The notes under the pieces are model-generated. The model saw only the letters and a list, made by a program, of their open reading frames with translations. It did no database searches and was not told where the DNA came from. The position numbers and the translations under genes were made by a program. From NCBI RefSeq assembly GCF_000803645.1, contig NZ_CP009122.1:1774501-1838500 (forward strand): DNA of 64,000 nucleotides, written 5' to 3'. Shown here piece after piece: positions 58,622 to 64,000 of this stretch; within the stretch, counting starts at the first letter, position 1, and every line of letters starts with the position of its first letter. The stretch comes from Sphingopyxis fribergensis. GTDB taxonomy: Bacteria; Pseudomonadota; Alphaproteobacteria; Sphingomonadales; Sphingomonadaceae.

Positions 58622-59990
58622 TATTCTGATCGTCGATGACGAACGCGACATCTGCGACCTCGTCGCCGGCGTCATGGAAGACGAAGGTTATGAGGCGCGC
58701 ACCGCCTCCGACAGCGATTCGGCGCTCGAAGCGATCCGTCAGCGGCGTCCGTCGCTTGCGCTGATCGACGTGTGGCTGCAGGGGTCGCGGCTCGATGGGC
58801 TCGGGCTCGTCGAGGCGATCAAGGCGTTCGACCCGACGCTGCCGATCATCGTCATCTCGGGCCATGGCGGGCTCGACACGGCGGTCGCGGCGATCCGCCG
58901 CGGCGCGTACGACTTCATCGAGAAACCTTTCGAAGCATCGCGCCTGCTCCATCTCGTGGCGCGCGCGACCGAAAGCGAGCGGCTGAAGTTCGAATATGAG
59001 CAGCTCCGCGAAAAGGCGGGGCCGTCGGACGAGCTCACGGGAACCAGCGCCGCAATTAACAACGTCCGCGCGACGCTGAAGCGCGTGGCGGGGACCGGCA
59101 GCCGCGTGCTGATCACCGGCGCGCCGGGCGTCGGCAAGGAAGTCGCAGCGCGCGTGCTCCACGGCTGGAGCGGGCGGCAGACGGCGCCCTTCCGCGTCAT
59201 TTCGTCGGCGCGCATGGACCCCGAAACGGTCGAAACCGAATTGTTCGGGTCGGAAGCCGAAGATGGATCGATCCGCGTCGGGCTGCTTGAGCAGGCGCAC
59301 GGTGGCACCCTGTTCCTAGACGAGGTCGCCGACATGCCGCTGACCACGCAGGGCAAGATTTTGCGTGTGCTGACCGATCAAAGCTTCACCCGTGTCGGTG
59401 GCCGCACGATGATCCGCGTCGACGTCCGCATCATTTCGGGATCGGCGCGCGATCTGATGACCGAAATTGCCGAAAGCCGGTTTCGCGAGGATCTCTATTA
59501 CCGGCTCAACGTCGTGCCCGTGCATATCCCGCCGCTGCGCGAGCGGCGCGACGATATCGCCAGCCTTTGTGACCATTATATCCGCCGTTACGCCGCCGAC
59601 CGCCGCGTTGCGCCGCCCGAGATCAGTTCGGAGGCGATGGCGGCGCTCCAGGCGCATGAGTGGCCGGGCAACGTCCGCGAATTGCGCAATGTGATCGAAC
59701 GCGTGATGATCCTGGCGCCGAGCGACCGCCTGGCGCGGATCGACGCCGACATGCTCCCCGCCGAACTGGTGCGCGGTGGGGCCGACATATTGCCCAATTC
59801 GGAATCGATCACCGCAATCCCGCTCAAGGAAGCGCGCGAGAATTTCGAGCGCGAATATCTGCGTATCCAGATCAACCGCTTTTCGGGCAATATCTCGCGC
59901 ACCGCGACCTTCATCGGCATGGAACGCTCGGCGCTGCACCGCAAACTGAAACTTTTGGGCCTTACCGAGAGTTCGGACGGCGAGGGATAG
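58611..59990 (+). CDS. ntrX: Response regulator NtrX
   Basis: The 459-residue partner of NtrY with a receiver (LDILIVDDERDICDLVAGVM, phospho-Asp in LALIDVWLQGSRLDGLG), AAA+ domain with Walker A ITGAPGVGKEVAARVLHGWS and Walker B GGTLFLDEVADMPLTTQGKI, and a Fis-type HTH (NISRTATFIGMERSALHRKL). The GAFTGA loop for sigma54 contact is replaced by SEAEDGSIRVG, as is usual in NtrX, so sigma54-dependent activation is not expected. I chose the ATG at 58611; the frame is open to 58575. Confidence 0.94.
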   Translation: MALDILIVDDERDICDLVAGVMEDEGYEARTASDSDSALEAIRQRRPSLALIDVWLQGSRLDGLGLVEAIKAFDPTLPIIVISGHGGLDTAVAAIRRGAYDFIEKPFEASRLLHLVARATESERLKFEYEQLREKAGPSDELTGTSAAINNVRATLKRVAGTGSRVLITGAPGVGKEVAARVLHGWSGRQTAPFRVISSARMDPETVETELFGSEAEDGSIRVGLLEQAHGGTLFLDEVADMPLTTQGKILRVLTDQSFTRVGGRTMIRVDVRIISGSARDLMTEIAESRFREDLYYRLNVVPVHIPPLRERRDDIASLCDHYIRRYAADRRVAPPEISSEAMAALQAHEWPGNVRELRNVIERVMILAPSDRLARIDADMLPAELVRGGADILPNSESITAIPLKEARENFEREYLRIQINRFSGNISRTATFIGMERSALHRKLKLLGLTESSDGEG

Positions 59991-60107
59991 CGGCTTTGCG
60001 CTAGACCTTCGGCGACCTTTGCCGCATATTGGGCACGCAAAGAAGGTCTTAAAGCCGGAAAACCGGCTCCATACCCGCGGTTCTACCGCCAAAAACAGGA
60101 GGCAAAT

Positions 60108-60608
60108 GTGTCCGATAAAAACCAGAATCTCCAGGATATTTTCCTCAACGCCCTTCGTAAGAGCAAGACGCCGGTGACCATGTTCCTGGTCAAGGGTGTA
60201 AAGCTGCAGGGTATCATCACTTGGTTCGACAATTTCTCGCTGCTGCTCCGCCGCGACGGTCAGTCGCAGCTGGTCTACAAGCATGCGATCTCGACCGTTA
60301 TGCCGTCACACGATTTCGATCTGGCGCTACTCGGCGACAATCTCCGCGACGCACCAGCGAGCAAAGGCAAGGCGCTGCAGGATGTGTTCCTCAACGCGGT
60401 GCGCAAGTCGGACGAGTCGGTGACGATGTTCCTCGTCAACGGCGTGATGCTGCAAGGCGATATCGTGGCGTTCGACCTGTTCTGCATGCTGCTCGAGCGC
60501 GAGCGCCAAGTCCAGCTCGTCTATAAGCACGCGATTTCGACGGTTCAGCCGAACGGCCCGATCAACCTGACCGACAGCGAGCCGGACGCCGAAGCGGACA
60601 ACGCCTGA
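60108..60608 (+). CDS. hfq: RNA chaperone Hfq with two tandem Sm domains
   Basis: Hfq pairs small RNAs with mRNAs. Classical Hfq is about 70-100 residues and forms a hexamer. This 166-residue protein carries two full Sm domains: residues about 5-72 ([34 protein letters not shown]) and about 87-150 ([34 protein letters not shown]), then an acidic tail. A trimer would supply six Sm units. In the second domain the usual lysine of the NGxKLQG proximal-rim motif is Met (NGVMLQG). Translation starts at GTG behind ACAGGAGG. hflX follows immediately. Confidence 0.94.
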   Translation: MSDKNQNLQDIFLNALRKSKTPVTMFLVKGVKLQGIITWFDNFSLLLRRDGQSQLVYKHAISTVMPSHDFDLALLGDNLRDAPASKGKALQDVFLNAVRKSDESVTMFLVNGVMLQGDIVAFDLFCMLLERERQVQLVYKHAISTVQPNGPINLTDSEPDAEADNA

Positions 60609-61957
60609 TCGACCCGATAGCCGACAATGAAGACGAGGTAACGCGCGGCGCCGCCGCGCTTATCGTCGTGCCCGAATGGCATAGCCAGCGGCTTGCTCGC
60701 GACCTTGACGCGCGCGCCGAGGAGGCAAGGGGGCTTGCGCTGGCCATCGGGCTCGATGTCGTTGCGGTGCACACGCTCCGGCTGCGCCAGACGCGCGCCG
60801 CGACGTTGCTCGGCGTCGGCCAGATCGAGGCGATCATACCCGATATTGCGGCTAAGGGAGTGCAACTGGTCGTCGTCGACGCGGCGCTTAGCCCGATCCA
60901 GCAGCGCAATCTCGAAACCGCGTTTGGCACCAAGGTGATCGACCGCACCGGGCTGATCCTCGAAATCTTCGGCGAGCGCGCCGCCACCGCCGAGGGGCGG
61001 CTGCAGGTCGAACTCGCGCATCTCGATTATCAGGCGGGGCGGCTGGTGCGCAGCTGGACACACCTTGAGCGCCAGCGCGGCGGTTTCGGGTTCCTCGGCG
61101 GGCCCGGCGAAACGCAGATCGAGGCCGATAGGCGAATGATTCGCAACCGCATGGCGCGCATCCGCCGCAGCCTTGAGGATGCCCGCCGCACACGTCAGTT
61201 GCAGCGGTCGAAACGGCAGCGTGCACCGTGGCCGGTGGTGGCGCTCGTTGGCTATACGAACGCCGGAAAATCGACCTTCTTCAATCGGTTGACGGGAAGT
61301 GACGCCATGGCGGAAGACATGCTCTTTGCCACGCTAGATCCGACAATGCGCGAGATCCGGCTGCCCGGGATCGAAAAGGCAATCCTGTCGGACACCGTCG
61401 GGTTCGTGTCCGACCTGCCGACCGAGCTGGTCGCGGCATTCCGCGCCACGCTCGAGGAGGTCACCACCGCGGATCTCATTGTCCACGTCCGCGATATCGC
61501 CCATCCCGATAGCGAGGCGCAATATGACGACGTCCGCGCGATCCTGAACTCGCTCGGTGTCAACGGACCGCAGGACGACGGGGAGGGCGATGCACCGCCG
61601 GCGATCCAGCAGATCGAAATTTGGAACAAGATCGATACCGCCGATGACGAACGACGTGCAGCAATCGAGGAAATGGCGGCGCGGCGCCCAGATGTCGCGC
61701 TGATCTCGGCGGTAACGGGCGAGGGCGTTGAGAACGCGCGCATTCTGATGGCGTCGCAATTGACCGCGCAGCACAAGGTCCGGCGCATCTATCTGACCTA
61801 TAGCCAAGGCGAAGCGGCGGCATGGCTCCACGCGCGCGGCGAAGTGCTGGCGGATGAACCCGAGGCCGAAGGGCATGTCCTGACTGTCCGGCTCGATCCC
61901 GCCGACAGCGCGCGGTTCGAGCGACTATGGCCCGCTACCGACGTTCCGACACCTTAA
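60605..61957 (+). CDS. hflX: Ribosome-splitting GTPase HflX
   Basis: HflX binds the 50S subunit and rescues stalled ribosomes. The protein has the N-terminal HflX domain ([60 protein letters not shown]) and a G domain with [20 protein letters not shown] (P-loop), [10 protein letters not shown], and NKID. Sequence upstream of GTG 60668 is still family-like ([12 protein letters not shown]), and the only nearby initiator is CTG at 60605, overlapping the hfq stop as CTGA, giving 450 residues. A 429-residue form from 60668 is the conservative alternative. It follows hfq as in E. coli. Confidence 0.92.
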   Translation: MIDPIADNEDEVTRGAAALIVVPEWHSQRLARDLDARAEEARGLALAIGLDVVAVHTLRLRQTRAATLLGVGQIEAIIPDIAAKGVQLVVVDAALSPIQQRNLETAFGTKVIDRTGLILEIFGERAATAEGRLQVELAHLDYQAGRLVRSWTHLERQRGGFGFLGGPGETQIEADRRMIRNRMARIRRSLEDARRTRQLQRSKRQRAPWPVVALVGYTNAGKSTFFNRLTGSDAMAEDMLFATLDPTMREIRLPGIEKAILSDTVGFVSDLPTELVAAFRATLEEVTTADLIVHVRDIAHPDSEAQYDDVRAILNSLGVNGPQDDGEGDAPPAIQQIEIWNKIDTADDERRAAIEEMAARRPDVALISAVTGEGVENARILMASQLTAQHKVRRIYLTYSQGEAAAWLHARGEVLADEPEAEGHVLTVRLDPADSARFERLWPATDVPTP

Positions 61958-62711
61958 CCGCCAGCCAATGGCTTTCCTGCACGTCGAGCGAAAGCCCCGA
62001 CAGGCTGCCACCTGCGAGCTCTTCCATCGCCGCAAACCGGCGCGCGAATTTCATATTGGCATCGCGCAGCGCACCTTCGGCATCGACACCCAACTTGCGC
62101 GCATAATTGACGACCGCGAACAGCAGGTCGCCGACTTCCTCATGCCGCTCGTCATCGTTCGTTGCTTGCGCGACCTCGGCCATTTCTTCGTCGATCTTCG
62201 CAAGCGGCCCTTTGGTGTCGGGCCAGTCGAAACCAACGCGCGCGGCGCGGCCCTGCAGCTTTTGCGCGCGCAACAATGCGGGCAAAGACGAAGCGACGCC
62301 CGTGAGCGCGCCCGCTGCGCCACCGTCGGCCGATCGCTCGGCCGCCTTGATCTGTTCCCATTGCTGGCGCACGTCGTCGGTCTTGCCATCGCCGAAAATA
62401 TGCGGGTGCCGGCGCTCCATCTTGTCGCTGATCGCATTGGCGACATCGTTGAAGCCGAACAGGCCGTCATCGGTCGCAATCTGGCTTTGAAAGACGACCT
62501 GGAGCAACAGGTCGCCAAGCTCTTCGCAAATGGCCGCAGGATCGCCGCCGGCGATCGCGTCGGCGACCTCATAGGCTTCTTCGATCGTGTAGGGCGCGAT
62601 CGTCGAGAAGTCCTGCGCCAGATCCCATTCGCAGCCGCCATCGGGATTGCGCAATCGCGCCATGATGGCGAGCAGGCGGTCGATGGGGGATTGGGTTGCC
62701 GTCTCGGCCAT
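61935..62711 (-). CDS. mazG: Nucleoside triphosphate pyrophosphohydrolase MazG
   Basis: MazG hydrolyses noncanonical or excess NTPs to NMP and pyrophosphate. The 258-residue protein has two MazG domains: the first with TIEEAYEVADAIAGGDPAAI and CEELGDLLLQVVFQSQIA, the second with EEMAEVAQATNDDERHEEVG and DLLFAVVNYARKLGVD, each with the Glu/Asp metal ligands. It also has the N-terminal motif LLAIMARLRNPDGGCEWDLA. It overlaps the 3' end of hflX by 23 bp in convergent orientation. Confidence 0.95.
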   Translation of the reverse strand: MAETATQSPIDRLLAIMARLRNPDGGCEWDLAQDFSTIAPYTIEEAYEVADAIAGGDPAAICEELGDLLLQVVFQSQIATDDGLFGFNDVANAISDKMERRHPHIFGDGKTDDVRQQWEQIKAAERSADGGAAGALTGVASSLPALLRAQKLQGRAARVGFDWPDTKGPLAKIDEEMAEVAQATNDDERHEEVGDLLFAVVNYARKLGVDAEGALRDANMKFARRFAAMEELAGGSLSGLSLDVQESHWLAVKVSERR

Positions 62712-62774
62712 GTGATTATCCGATAATATATATTATGTTAAATATCGACGAATATGAGAAGGGGTAAGGCCCCG

Positions 62775-62951
62775 CTATGTCACCGCCTGCCACGTGCGAA
62801 TGACGAGGAACACGAGCCCGAAGATCGCGACCCACGCCAGCGCCATCTTCAACCAATCAGCCATCGGCAACCGGCGTGCGAAGAGCGAGCTCAGCACCAA
62901 TGTGAACGCGCCCACGAACCAGAGCATCTGCACTGCCGTTTCGCCCGTCAT
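62775..62951 (-). CDS. Small two-helix membrane protein
   Basis: A 58-residue frame begins at ATG 62951, overlapping the stop of the MBL-fold hydrolase as ATGA. Hydrophobic segments MLWFVGAFTLVLSSLFAR and MALAWVAIFGLVFLVIRTW are joined by a basic turn (RRLPMADWLK), giving a hairpin membrane topology. The 4-nt coupling supports it as real. I recognise no family with certainty; the RRLPMxxWLKMALAW segment resembles the membrane hairpin seen before aspartic-protease domains in some alphaproteobacterial proteins. Confidence 0.65.
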   Translation of the reverse strand: MTGETAVQMLWFVGAFTLVLSSLFARRLPMADWLKMALAWVAIFGLVFLVIRTWQAVT

Positions 62952-63712
62952 AGCTGCACCTCCAGCCCATCATATCCCGGTTCGACACCCGGCGGCAATT
63001 CGGCCGCAAGGTCTTCATAATCCATCGTATTGTCCATATGCGTGATGATTGCGCGCGGATTGCCGACCTTCGCAAGACCTTCGAGCGTCATCGCCAGATG
63101 CGGATGCGTCGGATGCGGATAGCGGCGCAGCGCATCGATGACGAACAGGTCGACGCCTTGGAAAAAATCGACCATTTCGTCGGTAAATTTCGAGAAGTCA
63201 GTTGCATAAGCGATCTTGTGCGCACCGTCGCTGAAGATCAACCCAGACGCCTTGATCGGCCCGTGCGGCATTTCGATCGCCGATACTTCGATAGGGCCGA
63301 TCGATTGATGATCGTGAAGGTCGATCGGATCAACCGACGCTGGATATCCGGCGTTGCCGGCAAAAGCATAGGTGAAGCGCCATTTCAGGATGTCGAGCAC
63401 ATGGTCGCGCGCATAGACCGGCACCGCTGATCGGCGCAGATGCATGACCTGTCGAAGATCGTCGAGGCCGTGCGTATGGTCGGCATGCTCGTGGGTCCAG
63501 ATTACGGCATCGATTTCACCCACGCCCGCGTCGAGCAGTTGGAGCCGCATATCGGGGCTGGTGTCGACAAGGATACGAAAGCCGCCGAGCGACACCATGA
63601 TAGAAGCTCGGCTGCGGAGATTTCGCGGATTGTCGGGATCGCACTGCCCCCAGTCATTGCCGATGCGCGGGACGCCCGAAGAAGTGCCGCAACCGAGGAT
63701 TCTCAGCCTCAT
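62948..63712 (-). CDS. MBL-fold metallo-hydrolase (PhnP-like)
   Basis: A 254-residue metallo-beta-lactamase-fold hydrolase. The zinc-binding HEHADHTHGLDDLRQVMHLR motif, the start MRLRILGCGTSSGVPRIG and VDTSPDMRLQLLDAG match the PhnP/RNase Z-like phosphodiesterase group, with further ligands in KIAYATDFSKFTDEMVDFF and the late ITHMDNTMDYEDLA. The substrate is not known; PhnP acts on cyclic phosphoribose, but no phn genes are near. It lies 13 bp after the tatD gene and is coupled to the following small ORF. Confidence 0.91.
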   Translation of the reverse strand: MRLRILGCGTSSGVPRIGNDWGQCDPDNPRNLRSRASIMVSLGGFRILVDTSPDMRLQLLDAGVGEIDAVIWTHEHADHTHGLDDLRQVMHLRRSAVPVYARDHVLDILKWRFTYAFAGNAGYPASVDPIDLHDHQSIGPIEVSAIEMPHGPIKASGLIFSDGAHKIAYATDFSKFTDEMVDFFQGVDLFVIDALRRYPHPTHPHLAMTLEGLAKVGNPRAIITHMDNTMDYEDLAAELPPGVEPGYDGLEVQL

Positions 63713-63725
63713 GGCGTGTATGGCG

Positions 63726-64000
63726 TCATGGCAGCGCCTTGTTGAAAAGCGTGTAGAAATTGGCGGCTGTCACCGCCCTGAGTGTTTCCGCGTCCTCTCC
63801 ACGCAAGTAGGCGAGGAAAGCGAGCGTATCGGCGACAAAAGCCGGCTCGCCGGTCTTGCCTCGATGCGGGACGGGGGCGAGGAAGGGGGAATCGGTCTCG
63901 ATCAGCAGACGGTCCTGCGGCAACCATTTCGCCGTCGCCTGTAGGTCGGAGGCGTTCTTGAACGTCACGATGCCCGAGATCGAGATGAAGAGCCCGAGAT
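63726..64000 (-). CDS. tatD: TatD family metal-dependent hydrolase, C-terminal part
   Basis: The C-terminal end of a TatD-like deoxyribonuclease/hydrolase. The gene continues past the window edge upstream. Readable sequence includes ISISGIVTFKNASDLQ and the diagnostic LPQDRLLIETDSPFLAPVPH followed by RGKTGEPAFV, which carries the metal-binding Asp of the family. It is the first visible gene of a minus-strand group with the MBL-fold hydrolase and the small membrane protein, an order common in alphaproteobacteria. Confidence 0.93.
   Translation of the reverse strand, partial: LGLFISISGIVTFKNASDLQATAKWLPQDRLLIETDSPFLAPVPHRGKTGEPAFVADTLAFLAYLRGEDAETLRAVTAANFYTLFNKALP

Noticed and set aside
59042..59330. 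NtrX treated as a sigma54 activator
   Set aside because: The GAFTGA loop is missing, as in other NtrX proteins, so the usual annotation as a sigma54-dependent activator is not supported.

Overview
The window is a high-GC, gene-dense chromosomal segment with no phage, transposase or CRISPR array. The gene content fits an alphaproteobacterium of the order Sphingomonadales, most likely Sphingopyxis-like. Supporting features are an alphaproteobacterial nuo operon that runs on into birA-coaX-rnj, dus-ntrB-ntrC-ntrY-ntrX followed by hfq-hflX, an ispDF fusion, DUF2842 and DUF1467 proteins, a WalW-type deacetylase, a 6S RNA between zapA and the 5-formyl-THF cyclo-ligase gene, and an Hfq with two Sm domains. 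The genus is an inference; no 16S gene is present.

Layout. 1-1.9 kb: 3' part of a tRNA-Asp, then a minus-strand block (small coiled-coil ORF, zapA, 6S RNA, fau, DUF2842) ending in a hairpin terminator. 2.0-7.9 kb: a central-carbon block tkt-gap-pgk-class I aldolase plus an O-methyltransferase. 8-13.4 kb: a lipoprotein, thiE, an OPT transporter, efp, an inositol monophosphatase family protein and a YbjN-like secreted protein, with two REP-like palindromes. 13.7-32.4 kb: all 14 nuo genes for NADH:quinone oxidoreductase, then birA, coaX, RNase J and DUF1467. Most junctions are 4-nt stop/start overlaps, and four small ORFs sit between nuo genes.

32.4-40.5 kb: less characterised genes. They are a Rap1a/Tai-like secreted protein, a 791-residue membrane-anchored coiled-coil protein, an Hpt-like protein lacking the phospho-His, a TPR protein, an Lrp/AsnC regulator, a histidine kinase with an eroded ATPase domain, and a polysaccharide deacetylase. 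40.6-49.5 kb: tRNA-Ile2/Met(CAT), an M20 peptidase, tRNA-Pro(TGG), an Ala-rich lipoprotein, an M28 peptidase, ettA, a thioesterase, a repeat-flanked lipoprotein gene, a DUF899 protein, a membrane protein and a beta-carbonic anhydrase. 49.5-64 kb: lipA, a COQ10-like gene, a cinA-like gene, ispDF, dus, ntrBC, ntrYX, tandem-domain hfq, hflX, mazG, a small membrane protein, an MBL-fold hydrolase and the C-terminal end of tatD.

Features most worth a second look: the tandem-Sm Hfq; the REP-derived ORF that bridges nuoJ and nuoK by overlaps at both ends; two apparent CTG starts sitting in CTGA overlaps (birA, hflX); the pair of degenerate two-component proteins near 35-39 kb; the 791-residue coiled-coil protein; and the lipoprotein gene flanked by direct repeats at 46.5-47.2 kb. 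I found no convincing complete new defence or mobile system. Starts, promoters and small ORFs are sequence-based predictions.
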